From assembly GCA_050740255.1 (NCBI GenBank), contig JBOICV010000009.1, forward strand, positions 1-37,106: 37,106 nucleotides of DNA. The letters are read 5' to 3'. Numbering within the stretch: the first letter of the stretch is position 1; each line of letters begins with the position of its first letter. The DNA comes from JBOICV01 sp050740255. Its GTDB lineage: Bacteria; Pseudomonadota; Gammaproteobacteria; Nevskiales; JBOICV01. Positions 24,714-32,319 of this stretch are shown here, one piece after another. The position numbers were made by a program, and so were the translations under genes. Under the pieces are notes generated by a model that had not been told where the DNA came from, did not search any database, and was given only the letters and a program-made list of their open reading frames with translations.

Positions 24714-25798
24714 TCGCCCGGCTGGGGCGGCAGCCGGAACTGGGTGCAATCCAGCTCAAAGCGTAGGTCCTGATTCAATCCCAGTCGCTTGCAGGCAAGC
24801 TCGAAGCGTTGTTCGAGGAGCTTGGCGAAGGGTCCGGTACCGCTCTGGCGCAAACCCCATTGGGAGTTGTATTCCTTGCCGCCGTGCATTTGCCGCAGCC
24901 GCGACAGCACATGTTCCGCCTCGCCCGGGCGCTGCGCCCGCAGCCAGTCACTGAATACTTCCTTCAACTCCCAGGGCAGGCGGATCAATACATAGCGGGC
25001 GGTGGTGGCACCGGCAGCCGCAGCGGCCTCCAGAATGGTTTCAAGCTCTGGCTCGGTGATAACCGGAATCACCGGCGCGACCAGCACGCCCACCGGCACG
25101 CCCGCCTCGCTTAGCGTCTTGATGGCGCGCAGCCGCGCCTGCGGCGAAGCCGTTCTCGGCTCCAGCGTGCGCTTGATCGCCGGGTCCAGACTGGTGACGC
25201 TGATACAGGCGCTGACAAGTTTGCGTTCCGCCATCCGGCCCAGAATGTCCACGTCGCGTTCGATCAAGGCGCTCTTGGTCAGCAAAGTCACCGGATGGTT
25301 GTAGCGGTCGAGCACCTCCAGCACGCTGCGCGTGATGCGATGCTCGCGTTCAATCGGCTGATAGGCATCGGTGTTCGGCCCCAGCATGATCGGCTGCACT
25401 TTATAACCGGGTTTGCGCAGCTCCTGCTCCAGCAATTCTGCGGCGCGCGGCTTGTAGAACAACTTGGTCTCGAAATCCAGGCCGGGCGAAAGGCCGAAAT
25501 AACTGTGTGTCGGCCGCGCGAAGCAGTAGATGCAGCCGTGCTCGCAACCGCGATATGGGTTGATGGTGAGGTTGGCGCCGATGTCCGGCGATTCGTTGTA
25601 ATTGATGATTGTGCGAGTGGCGTCAGCCTTGACCTCGGTGTGCAGCGGGGGCAACGGCTCATCCGGATCACGCCACCAGCCGTCGTCCGCGGTCTCGCGG
25701 GTCTGCACCGAGAACCGATGCGCCGGATTGCTCACGGCGCCACGGCCCTTGCGCGCCAGGTGCCATGGCGCAGCTATGTCTTGAGCGGGTTTACGCAT
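24695..25798 (-). CDS. PA0069-family radical SAM protein
   Basis: A 367-residue radical SAM enzyme of the PA0069/SplB-like family. The cluster-binding motif is CEHGCIYC (Cys85, Cys89, Cys92), in the family-typical context ANLTINPYRGCEHGCIYCFA. Upstream are the family markers RGRGAVSNP-like (KGRGAVSNPAHRF) and the DE...TEVKADATRTIINYNESPDI region. Downstream NTDAYQPIE, TKSALIERDVDIL and SVTSLDPAIKRTLEPRTASP are conserved. These proteins resemble spore photoproduct lyase but their substrate is unknown; a nucleic-acid repair function is often guessed. Divergent from the oxidoreductase gene. Confidence 0.92.
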   Translation of the reverse strand: MRKPAQDIAAPWHLARKGRGAVSNPAHRFSVQTRETADDGWWRDPDEPLPPLHTEVKADATRTIINYNESPDIGANLTINPYRGCEHGCIYCFARPTHSYFGLSPGLDFETKLFYKPRAAELLEQELRKPGYKVQPIMLGPNTDAYQPIEREHRITRSVLEVLDRYNHPVTLLTKSALIERDVDILGRMAERKLVSACISVTSLDPAIKRTLEPRTASPQARLRAIKTLSEAGVPVGVLVAPVIPVITEPELETILEAAAAAGATTARYVLIRLPWELKEVFSDWLRAQRPGEAEHVLSRLRQMHGGKEYNSQWGLRQSGTGPFAKLLEQRFELACKRLGLNQDLRFELDCTQFRLPPQPGDQLGFF

Positions 25799-25819
25799 GC
25801 CCCTATAGTGCCGCAGTTC

Positions 25820-25840
25820 AGCCGGTCTTCGAGACCGGCT
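25820..25840. repeat. Hairpin in a divergent promoter region
   Basis: A perfect 9-bp inverted repeat (AGCCGGTCT, loop TCG, AGACCGGCT) lies between the divergent radical SAM gene (start 25798) and the oxidoreductase gene (start 25872). There is no T-run, so an intrinsic terminator is unlikely. It could be an operator or a leader hairpin. Confidence 0.45.
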
Positions 25841-25871
25841 TTGGGATCAAACACTTAACAAGGGATCGGCC

Positions 25872-27056
25872 ATGAATACAGAGCGCAAATATGATGTCGT
25901 GGTGTTCGGCGCGACCGGTTATACCGGTCTGCTCACGGCCGAATACCTGGCGCGCCAGGCGCCGCCCGATTTGAAATGGGCACTGGCGGGGCGCAATCCG
26001 GACAAGCTGGCTGAGGCGCGCGCGCATCTGGCGGGCTGTAACTCGCGCTGTAGCGCACTCGAGTTGATTGCAGCAGACGTTGGCGATGCAGCTAGCATGG
26101 CGCGGCTCGCGCAAAGCACAAAAGTCGTGATCACCACCGTCGGTCCCTACATTCTGTACGGCGAACCACTGGTGAAAGCCTGCGCCGAGGCTGGCACGCA
26201 CTATGTAGATCTCACCGGCGAGCCTGAGTTTGTGGACCTCATGTGGCTGGGCTATCACGAAACCGCGCGCAAGAACGGGGCGCGCATCGTGCATAGCTGC
26301 GGCTTCGACAGCATTCCGCACGACCTGGGTGCGTATTTCACCGTGCAGCAGCTCCCGGCGGGGCAGCCGATCAAGCTCGAGGGCTTCGTGCGCGCCGGCG
26401 GCACCTTCTCCGGCGGCACTTACCATTCGGCGGTCAACGCTTTTGCGCGCATGCGTAAATACGCCATGACGCGCCGGGAACGCATGGCGAAAGAGGACTG
26501 GCCAAAGGATCGCAGAATCGGCTCCACACTTCAGCGCATCCGCTTTGACAAACGAGTCGGTACCTGGGTCGTGCCGTTCCCGAGCGTGGACCCGCAGGTG
26601 GTACGACGTAGCGCAGCGGCGCTGGATCGTTACGGGCCGAACTTCCGCTACGGCCACTACATCCAGGTCAAACGACTCGCTTCGGTGGCGGGTCTGCTCG
26701 GCGGCGTGACGGGCCTGTTCCTGGGCGCCCAGCTCAAGCTCACGCGCAACTGGCTGCTGTCGGCGAAAGACCCGGGGCAGGGTCCGACCGAGGAGCAGCG
26801 GCGCAAGGGCTGGTTCAAGGTGACTTTCCTGGGCGAAGCGGGCGGCGTGAAAATCCGCACGCAGGTCACAGGCGGCGATCCTGGCTACGGCGAGACCTCA
26901 AAGATGCTCGCGGAAAGCGCGATGTGTCTGGCGCGGGATCGGCTGCCATCCGGCGTCGCCGGACAACTCACGCCCGCAGTCGCAATGGGCGATGCCTTGC
27001 TCAAGCGCCTGCAAGAGGCCGGTATCAAGTTTGAAGTGCTCAGCCGGGAGGGCTGA
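25872..27056 (+). CDS. Saccharopine dehydrogenase-like / trans-acting enoyl reductase
   Basis: A 394-residue NAD(P)-binding protein. The Rossmann motif is GATGYTG at 13-19 with VVVFGATGYTGLLTAEYLARQ; then ALAGRNPDKLA, TTVGPYILYGEPLVKACAEAG, and HYVDLTGEPEFV, a signature of the SCCPDH-like group that includes the mycobacterial trans-acting enoyl reductase. HSCGFDSIPHDLGAYF follows near residue 140. These proteins reduce or modify lipid intermediates, or are lipid-droplet-associated in eukaryotes. No polyketide genes are nearby, so a lipid substrate is inference only. The start ATG 25872 is preceded by an AGGGA-like site. Confidence 0.88.
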   Translation: MNTERKYDVVVFGATGYTGLLTAEYLARQAPPDLKWALAGRNPDKLAEARAHLAGCNSRCSALELIAADVGDAASMARLAQSTKVVITTVGPYILYGEPLVKACAEAGTHYVDLTGEPEFVDLMWLGYHETARKNGARIVHSCGFDSIPHDLGAYFTVQQLPAGQPIKLEGFVRAGGTFSGGTYHSAVNAFARMRKYAMTRRERMAKEDWPKDRRIGSTLQRIRFDKRVGTWVVPFPSVDPQVVRRSAAALDRYGPNFRYGHYIQVKRLASVAGLLGGVTGLFLGAQLKLTRNWLLSAKDPGQGPTEEQRRKGWFKVTFLGEAGGVKIRTQVTGGDPGYGETSKMLAESAMCLARDRLPSGVAGQLTPAVAMGDALLKRLQEAGIKFEVLSREG

Positions 27057-27066
27057 CGACGGCTGC

Positions 27067-27199
27067 TGTCATTGCGAGCCCTTCGACAGGCTCAGAGCCT
27101 GCCCCGGACTCGATCCGGGGATAAACTCCGCGACGCAATCTCGATTTTTGCGCGGCAGTTCGCCGAGATCGCCACGTCACTTCGTGACTCGCGATGACA
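27067..27199. repeat. TGTCATTGCGAG-type palindrome with nested insert
   Basis: Outer arms TGTCATTGCGAG (27067-27078) and its near-complement (27188-27199, one mismatch) mark the widespread TGTCATTGCGAG...CTCGCAATGACA interspersed repeat. A second pair is GCAATCTCG and CGAGATCGC. The left arm is interrupted by a 52-base insert at 27079-27130 (starting CCCTTCGACAGG, ending AAACTCCG). That insert recurs in reverse orientation inside the repeat at 30425-30586. Confidence 0.7.
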
Positions 27200-27234
27200 G
27201 GTTAGCTGTGAAAGCTGAGGGCCTTCCTTTCATC

Positions 27235-27319
27235 CGTCATTCCGGCGCAGGCCGGAATCCAGCGTTTATAACCCGTTGTTGTGCAAGAGTCCTGGATACC
27301 GGCCTGCGCCGGTATGACG
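27235..27319. repeat. 85-bp inverted-repeat element (family A)
   Basis: Arms of 28 bp at 27235-27262 and 27292-27319 are reverse complements with two mismatches and flank a 29-base loop. Architecture matches the copy at 13732-13817, but the arm core is GCGCAGGC instead of GCGAAAGC. It lies between the oxidoreductase and rhodanese genes, which converge. Confidence 0.8.
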
Positions 27320-27335
27320 AATCCAAAGAATACGT

Positions 27336-27713
27336 TCACTCGACCGGAAGTAGAGACTGCAAGGTGCCCCAGCCACCATCAATCGAAACCGCGTTCGTGT
27401 AACCCATTTTAGTCAGCGCATCAGCCGCTAGCGCGGAGCGGAAACCACCGCCGCAATACAGATAAAGTGGTTCATTCTTGTCTGGATGTTTTTTTTCGAC
27501 GTCACGCTCGATCACCCCCTTGCCGATGTGTTCCGCGCCTTTTACGTGACCCGCCGCAAATTCGCTTTCTTCGCGCACATCAATCACGCGGATCGCGGAA
27601 TTCTCCTTCAACAGTCGCGGCATCTCGGCAGCTTGCACTTCTTTGATGCGGGTCTTGGCGTCGCGCACCAGCGTCATAAAGCCGGAGGCGTGTTGTTTGG
27701 GTGCTTGGCTCAT
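27336..27713 (-). CDS. Rhodanese-like protein
   Basis: A 125-residue single-domain rhodanese from ATG 27713; the open frame extends upstream, but family sequence starts just after MSQAPKQ. The conserved strand IRVIDVREESEFAAGHVKGAEHI and the active-site loop around Cys87 (LYCGGGFRS) are clear. Such proteins transfer sulfane sulfur or carry persulfides. A loop of CGGGFR suits a small-molecule sulfurtransferase. Cytoplasmic. It is divergent from the tandem GST-N protein gene, which also carries redox cysteines. Confidence 0.9.
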   Translation of the reverse strand: MSQAPKQHASGFMTLVRDAKTRIKEVQAAEMPRLLKENSAIRVIDVREESEFAAGHVKGAEHIGKGVIERDVEKKHPDKNEPLYLYCGGGFRSALAADALTKMGYTNAVSIDGGWGTLQSLLPVE

Positions 27714-27789
27714 GGCTAATCCATCGAAAGCAGGCCGTCGATGATAACCCGCGTGCAAGGTATGATGAGCGCCGCGCTCGGGGAAAGAC

Positions 27790-28542
27790 ATGTCACGTAA
27801 TCTCGAAGTTGCCACTTCGCTGCTGGCCAGCACGCTGCGCGGCTGGCGCGGCACCATGGCCTCGCAACGTAGCAGCCAGCCGCCCAAACCGATCGAACTG
27901 TACGAGTTTGAGGCCTGCCCTTACTGCCGGCTGGTGCGCGAGGCGCTGACGGAGCTTGATCTTGACGCGATGATTTATCCCTGTCCCAGCGGTGGCACGC
28001 GCTTCCGGCCCAAGGTGAAGGAAATGGGCGGCAAAAAATTATTCCCGTACATGGTGGACCCCAACACTGCCACCGCGATGTACGAGTCGGAAGACATCAT
28101 CAACCATCTGTACCAGACCTATCGCGGCAAAGCGCCGCGCCGCCTGCCGCGGCCCTTGCGCGTGGCGACCTCCGGTTTGGCAAGCGTCGCGCGCGGATTC
28201 CGTGGCCGCAAGGCGCGCCCTTCCAAAGCGCCAGCTAAACCATTGGAACTCTATAGCTTCGAATCAAGCCCGTACTCGCGTCTGGTGCGGGAAACCTTGT
28301 GCGAACTCGAGCTTCCGTATCTGCTGCGCAGCTTCGGCAAGGCGGTTGGACCGGATCTTGGTCCGCCCTGGGTGCGTACCCGGTTTTTCCCCAAGCTAGC
28401 GATTAAAGGCCGCAATCGGCAGCGCATGTACCAGCGCAGCGCGCGGCTGCAAGTCCCTTATCTGATTGATCCCAACACCGACGTCGGCATGTACGAGTCG
28501 GCCGATATCGTGAACTATCTCAACCAGACCTACGGCGCGTAA
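27790..28542 (+). CDS. Protein with two tandem GST N-terminal (thioredoxin-fold) domains
   Basis: A 250-residue protein of two glutathione S-transferase N-terminal domains. Domain 1 (about 34-112) has ELYEFEACPYCRLVRE with the redox motif CPYC at 43-46, then FPYMVDPNT and MYESEDIINHLYQTY. Domain 2 (about 151-250) has the parallel ELYSFESSPYSRLVRE with SPYS at 160-163, VPYLIDPNT, and MYESADIVNYLNQTYG. A Lys/Arg-rich linker of about 35 residues joins them. No GST C-terminal helical domain follows either copy. It therefore looks like a duplicated glutaredoxin-like unit in which one copy has lost both active cysteines. Known GST_N_3-type proteins are annotated as uncharacterised. Confidence 0.85.
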   Translation: MSRNLEVATSLLASTLRGWRGTMASQRSSQPPKPIELYEFEACPYCRLVREALTELDLDAMIYPCPSGGTRFRPKVKEMGGKKLFPYMVDPNTATAMYESEDIINHLYQTYRGKAPRRLPRPLRVATSGLASVARGFRGRKARPSKAPAKPLELYSFESSPYSRLVRETLCELELPYLLRSFGKAVGPDLGPPWVRTRFFPKLAIKGRNRQRMYQRSARLQVPYLIDPNTDVGMYESADIVNYLNQTYGA

Positions 28543-28551
28543 GCTTCCCGC

Positions 28552-28884
28552 TCACCATTCCGCTCGGCTATAGACGGCGCCCTCCGCCAGATGCGGAAAT
28601 ACCCAGAGCGTGTTCTGGTGACTCAAGATAAAAAAGCGGTAGGCGGCGTCGCCCTGAATGGTGTACAAACCCTCGTGAAAATCAGCCGTGTTTTCCCACG
28701 TCACATAAGCGTTGGGATCAATGCTGGGGGCGTATTCCACCCGCCAGTCTGAGGGCAGCATGCGCGTCAATGCGCTGTGCAGAGTATCCACCTTGGGCGA
28801 AACCGGTTCTGCCAGGACCCCGGACGAGGCCGATAGCAGCTGAACACTCCATAACGCGACGCGCAGGCGTCTTAAATTGCTCAT
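28552..28884 (-). CDS. Small exported hypothetical protein
   Basis: A 110-residue protein with a signal peptide (cleavage near SSGVLAEPV, residue 25). The mature 85 residues read PSDWRVEYAPSIDPNAYVTW... then DFHEGLYTIQGDAAYRFFIL, with a strand-rich end. A weak resemblance to the TcpQ/PilL-type N-terminal domain (a leucine-rich LHSALTRMLPSDW start) is visible, but not enough to name it. The ribosome binding site GGAGAT is 8 bases upstream and lies next to an inverted repeat. It ends 10 bases from the convergent GST-N gene. Confidence 0.6.
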   Translation of the reverse strand: MSNLRRLRVALWSVQLLSASSGVLAEPVSPKVDTLHSALTRMLPSDWRVEYAPSIDPNAYVTWENTADFHEGLYTIQGDAAYRFFILSHQNTLWVFPHLAEGAVYSRAEW

Positions 28885-28887
28885 TTC

Positions 28888-28921
28888 TTGTCATCTCCAG
28901 CCAAGCTGTGAAAGATGACAA
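28888..28921 (-). promoter_or_regulatory. Inverted repeat next to a ribosome binding site
   Basis: TTGTCATCT (28888-28896) and AGATGACAA (28913-28921) are perfect 9-bp complements with 16 bases between. In the minus-strand leader the right arm sits just upstream of the start ATG at 28884, and the GGAG of the ribosome binding site borders it. A translation-control hairpin, or an operator, is possible. Confidence 0.4.
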
Positions 28922-28970
28922 ACAAGCCTTGCAGTTTTTATGCCAATGGATGACCGGCGTATGACAACGA

Positions 28971-29708
28971 CTATCCGGGGCGGGGCAGACGCTCCGCGAT
29001 GAGACGCCAGACCTGCGGATTCGCGCCAAGCGCCATGTGGCTGCCTTGCACCTCGATGTTCTCGGTATTAGGTGCAGGGTCTTCAATGGTGCAAGGCCAG
29101 GCAATGATGCCGTCGGTCTTGGTGTAGATGGCGGTGCAGGGTACTGGTGGCGGCGCGCGCCGGCGCTGGAAGCCCTCTCGATCCAGTTTGACCGTCCGGC
29201 CGAAATTCATGAGCCGCATCAGCGGCAGCAGGTTGTTGGCGTCGGGACAGACATTGAAGGGGCTGCCCAAGGTGAACACCCGCCGCACACGTTCGGGCTG
29301 ATGGCGCGCCAGCTCGCGCGCGAACACCCCGCCGAGGCTCCAGCCGATCAGACTCACCTTGCCGTGGCGCTCGTGCAGGTTTTGGACCTGGGTGCGCAAG
29401 CGTTCCCGCACCAATTGATTGGTACCCAGGTTGCGGCCGCGGCCCCAGCCGTGGACCTTATAGCCGAGGCTGTGCAGGACATGGCGCAAGGGCGTGGTTT
29501 CCCAGTCGCCGGCGCCAAAGCCGGGAATGACCAGCACGGGGTGGCCGTCGCCGCGCGGTAATTGTTCCAGGCGCTGCAGATGACGGCGCCAGGTGGCGAA
29601 AGCCCATAGGCTGCGCGCTTCCATCAGTAGCAGACGTTTGGACGGCGGCGGGATGGTCGGCTTTTCGATCATAAGAAACTTGGAACTGGCTGACTCTGCA
29701 GTGATCAT
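28971..29708 (-). CDS. Alpha/beta hydrolase
   Basis: A 245-residue alpha/beta hydrolase without a signal peptide. Motifs: VLVIPGFGAGDWETTPL near residue 58 and the nucleophile Ser124 in SLIGWSLGGVFA. C-terminal elements include a strand-turn PVPCTAIYTKTDGIIAWP with the likely catalytic Asp, and HMALGANP with the likely His. The start is ATG 29708 or, less likely, ATG 29672; neither has a strong ribosome binding site. It starts 86 bases from the divergent GstA-type gene. Substrate unknown; PGAP1-like or esterase-like relatives are plausible. Confidence 0.82.
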   Translation of the reverse strand: MITAESASSKFLMIEKPTIPPPSKRLLLMEARSLWAFATWRRHLQRLEQLPRGDGHPVLVIPGFGAGDWETTPLRHVLHSLGYKVHGWGRGRNLGTNQLVRERLRTQVQNLHERHGKVSLIGWSLGGVFARELARHQPERVRRVFTLGSPFNVCPDANNLLPLMRLMNFGRTVKLDREGFQRRRAPPPVPCTAIYTKTDGIIAWPCTIEDPAPNTENIEVQGSHMALGANPQVWRLIAERLPRPG

Positions 29709-29794
29709 ATGCCAGCGAGACCGGCGCGCGCTTTGCGCAGTCGTCGTCGTTGTCGCGTGCTAGTATCAAAAAAATCAATTTTCAGGAGATCGCC

Positions 29795-30403
29795 ATGAAG
29801 CTCTACTTCGCCCCTGCAGCCTGCTCGCTCGCACCGCACATCGTGTTGCGCGAGGCGGGTCTGGATTTCGAGTTGGAGAAAGTGGACTTGCGCACGCACA
29901 AAACCGCGGATGGCGCCGACTACTACGGCGTCAATCCAAAAGGTTATGTGCCTGCCGTGAGGCTGGAGGACGGCTCGGTGCTCACGGAGGTCGCGGCCAT
30001 CGTGCAATACCTGGCCGACCGCAAGCCCGACACGCATCTCGCCGCGCCGGCCGGCACCATGGGGCGCTACCGCCAGATTGAATGGCTTAACTTCATCTCC
30101 TCCGAAGTGCACAAGGCGTTGGGCGCGCTATTCAAGCCGACCACCCCGGAGCAGCGGCAGGAGGTTCTCGACAAGCTCAAGGGCCGTTTCGATATTGTGA
30201 GCAGGGCGCTGGAACACAAGGAATATCTGTTCGGCCACGTGTTCTGCGTGGCGGATGCTTATCTGTTCACGATTCTGAACTGGACCAATTTTCTGAAAGT
30301 GGATATCTCCGCCTGGCCGTTGCTGCAGCAATATCTGGCGCGGGTTTCTGCACGTCCCGCGGTGCAGCAGGCGCTGGTCGCAGAGGGTTTGAAGAAAGCC
30401 TGA
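29795..30403 (+). CDS. gstA: Beta-class glutathione S-transferase
   Basis: A 202-residue glutathione transferase. ATG 29795 is chosen because it has AGGAG 6 bases upstream and begins the family-typical MKLYFAPAACSLAPHI. The two diagnostic residues of bacterial beta-class GSTs are present: Cys10 and His106 (EVHK). The GSH-binding segment NPKGYVPAVRLEDGSVLTEVAAI occupies about 47-69. It conjugates or reduces electrophiles with glutathione. Only a repeat follows before the convergent permease gene. Confidence 0.93.
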   Translation: MKLYFAPAACSLAPHIVLREAGLDFELEKVDLRTHKTADGADYYGVNPKGYVPAVRLEDGSVLTEVAAIVQYLADRKPDTHLAAPAGTMGRYRQIEWLNFISSEVHKALGALFKPTTPEQRQEVLDKLKGRFDIVSRALEHKEYLFGHVFCVADAYLFTILNWTNFLKVDISAWPLLQQYLARVSARPAVQQALVAEGLKKA

Positions 30404-30424
30404 GCGCGGCGCCAGACGAGGGTA

Positions 30425-30586
30425 GTGTCTCAGTTTGCCGCCGGATTTCCGAGTTCGTCATTCCGGCGGAGGCCGGAATCCAGTCTTTTCAAACCTATGG
30501 ACACCGGCTGGAGTTTATCCCCGTATCGAGTACGGGGCAGGCTCTGAGCGAAGTCGAAGGGCCGGTGTGACGGCGAGCTGAGACAC
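30425..30586. repeat. Nested repeat element with GTGTCTCAG termini
   Basis: The outer boundary is GTGTCTCAG (30425-30433) paired with CTGAGACAC (30578-30586). Inside are a family A left arm (about 30455-30482, CGTCATTCCGGCGGAGGCCGG) and a right arm, CACCGG ... CCGGTGTGACG, that is interrupted. The interruption, 30509-30561, is a reversed copy of the insert at 27079-27130, including TTTATCCCCG and GGCTCTGAGCG. The permease stop is at 30590, so the repeat nearly touches it. Confidence 0.72.
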
Positions 30587-30589
30587 CAC

Positions 30590-31603
30590 CTAGACGAGGC
30601 CTTTTTCGCGTAATTCGTCTTTCAGATAGGCGTAGTAAATCGGCGCGGCAATCAGTCCCGGAATGCCGAAGGCGGCCTCCATCACCAGCATCGCCAGCAA
30701 TAATTCCCAGGCGCGTGCGCGGATTTGATCGCCGACGATGCGGGCGTTGAGGAAGTATTCCAGCTTGTGGATAGCGATCAAATAGGCCAGCGAGCCTAGC
30801 GCCACGAACAGGGACTGACTCAGGCTCACGACAAAAATCACGGTGTTGGAGATGATGTTGCCGATAATTGGCAGCAGGCCCGCAACGAAGGTAACGAGTA
30901 TCAAAGTCTTGGTGAACGGTAACTCCACACCTGCCAGCGGCAATACCAGCCCAAGATAAATCGCGGTGAGGACGGTGTTGATGGCCGAGATCCGAATCTG
31001 CGCGAACACCACGCGGCGAAAAGCCGTAGTCAGACGCAGCGCGCGCTCGGCCACCGCCGCCGACAAGGGTCCGCGGCCGTGCTTGGGCACGGCCCGTTCC
31101 AGCGAGAGCAACGCGCCGACCACCATGCCGATCAGGATATGCGCCAGCGCACGGCCGAGCTCAGTGCCCGCCACCTGGAAGGCGTCCGCATGCGCACGCA
31201 ACCATTCCACCAGCGCTTTGCGCAACTCCTCCGCATCGTCAGGCAGATAGCCCAGCACCCAGCCCGGCAGACGGTCGCGCGAGTTTTCGATAATTTCCGC
31301 CATGCGCTGGATCAGGGCTGGAATGCTCTCGCCGCTATGACGCAGGAAGGACGCCAGGCTCACGCCGGCTATCCCGATCAAAGCGATGACCGCGCTCGCA
31401 ATCAAGGTGACGGCCAGCAGCCGCGGCACTTCGCGGCCGAGTCCGGGCGTGTGCAGCATCGGCACCAGCAGGTTCACCAGCCCATACACCAGCAAGCCGG
31501 CGAGCAATGCCGGCAGCAGCTTCAGATATAACAGCAGTAACAAGGCGCCCGCGAACAGGCTCCAGGTAGTGAGGTCGTAGCGGGAAATGGCGGCGGAGTT
31601 CAT
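30590..31603 (-). CDS. AI-2E family transporter (PerM/UPF0118)
   Basis: A 337-residue membrane protein of the AI-2E/PerM family, ubiquitous permease-like proteins once tied to autoinducer-2 export but of mixed function. Hydrophobic segments cluster at about 14-45, 60-85, then a charged helical region (100-160, LPDDAEELRKALVEWL), and five further segments from about 160 (LIGMVVGALLSL) to the C-terminus. The signature GLLPIIGNIISNTVIFVVSL lies near residues 240-260, and LEYFLNARIVGDQI and FGIPGLIAAPIYY follow. Family length is about 340-370 residues. Confidence 0.88.
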   Translation of the reverse strand: MNSAAISRYDLTTWSLFAGALLLLLYLKLLPALLAGLLVYGLVNLLVPMLHTPGLGREVPRLLAVTLIASAVIALIGIAGVSLASFLRHSGESIPALIQRMAEIIENSRDRLPGWVLGYLPDDAEELRKALVEWLRAHADAFQVAGTELGRALAHILIGMVVGALLSLERAVPKHGRGPLSAAVAERALRLTTAFRRVVFAQIRISAINTVLTAIYLGLVLPLAGVELPFTKTLILVTFVAGLLPIIGNIISNTVIFVVSLSQSLFVALGSLAYLIAIHKLEYFLNARIVGDQIRARAWELLLAMLVMEAAFGIPGLIAAPIYYAYLKDELREKGLV

Positions 31604-31680
31604 GGTGTGTCGCTCAGTTGGATAAGGATGTTAATCCTTCATGCGTCTGGCGACGAGAGCCGCAAAGGCTGCTGGACGCT

Positions 31681-31717
31681 GAAAGCAAAACGGGCGCGGC
31701 GCTTGCTCGCCGCGCCC
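31681..31717 (-). terminator. Intrinsic terminator (minus strand)
   Basis: A perfect 10-bp GC-rich hairpin (GGGCGCGGCG, six-base loop, CGCCGCGCCC; 31692-31717), followed on the minus strand by GTTTTGCTTTC. It ends any transcript running leftwards from the 31,738-31,779 ORF and separates it from the downstream AI-2E permease gene. Confidence 0.75.
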
Positions 31718-31737
31718 GCTGCCCTGCTAGGGGCGTA

Positions 31738-31779
31738 CTATTTCTTTTTCTTTTTCTTGGCTTTCTTCTTCGCGGCCAT
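31738..31779 (-). CDS. Lysine-rich 13-residue ORF, possible microprotein
   Basis: ATG at 31779 opens a 13-codon ORF, MAAKKKAKKKKKK, ending at TAG 31738. A GAGGAG ribosome binding site lies 7-8 bases upstream. Codons alternate between AAG and AAA, which avoids a homopolymer and suggests selection for the peptide rather than a slippery run. An intrinsic terminator follows 21 bases after the stop. The same stretch is open further upstream to 31833 in a less convincing frame. The product would be a poly-cation resembling a fragment of histone H1-like or AlgP-like tails. It may instead be a leader peptide of a regulatory RNA. Existence of a translated product is inference. Confidence 0.4.
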   Translation of the reverse strand: MAAKKKAKKKKKK

Positions 31780-32085
31780 TACTTTTCTCCTCTGCTGTGT
31801 GTCGAGAGGCCGGCAGGAATTTACCCGAAAAGATCACCGACCCACGCTGATCATGTCACCAATTCGCGCGAGATGAAAGAGCGCGCGCGACCTGCAATCA
31901 CTATCGACACTGCTGCCGTTTGTGTGTAAAGTTATCGGCGCAGTCGTTTCAAGTTCACCGTGGTAGGTTGTTCCCCGTTGGTCACTCGCGTGGGATGCTG
32001 TCAGTCCCCCGGCTCCGTTTCTTGAACGCTTGCACAACGCGGGCACTATTGCCCGCATCCATCCATCGTTCAAAGGAACGTGACA
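31780..32085. other. Non-coding stretch upstream of the cold-shock gene
   Basis: About 300 bases with no convincing gene. It should contain the divergent promoters for the 13-codon ORF (minus strand; TTTACA at 31924-31929 is the best -35-like hexamer) and for the cold-shock gene (plus strand). A 6-bp hairpin (GCGGGC, ACTATT, GCCCGC; 32039-32056) lies in the probable 5' leader of the cold-shock mRNA. Confidence 0.4.
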
Positions 32086-32298
32086 ATGTCAAATGCTGTT
32101 ATGGGTACCGTGAAGTGGTTTAACGACGCCAAGGGCTACGGTTTCATCACCCCGGAAGGCGGCGGCGAAGATCTGTTCGCCCATTTCAAGGAAATTCAGG
32201 GCAACGGCTTCAAGACCCTTAAGGAAGGCCAGCGCGTGGAGTTCGTGCCACAGCGCGGGCAGAAGGGCATGCAGGCCACCCAGATCAAACCGCTCTAA
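32086..32298 (+). CDS. CspA-family cold-shock protein
   Basis: A 70-residue single cold-shock domain from ATG 32086 with AAGGA 8 bases upstream. RNP1 is KGYGFI (16-21) and RNP2 is DLFAHF (29-34); both RNA-binding aromatic positions are intact. It should act as an RNA chaperone. A long leader with a hairpin and tandem bidirectional terminators downstream make it a self-contained transcription unit. Confidence 0.95.
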   Translation: MSNAVMGTVKWFNDAKGYGFITPEGGGEDLFAHFKEIQGNGFKTLKEGQRVEFVPQRGQKGMQATQIKPL

Positions 32299-32319
32299 CC
32301 AAGCGGCAACAAGCTGCAA

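Noticed and set aside
31607..31876. Plus-strand frame with a run of phenylalanines
   Set aside because: The Phe run is the complement of the minus-strand lysine codons, and the frame has no ribosome binding site.
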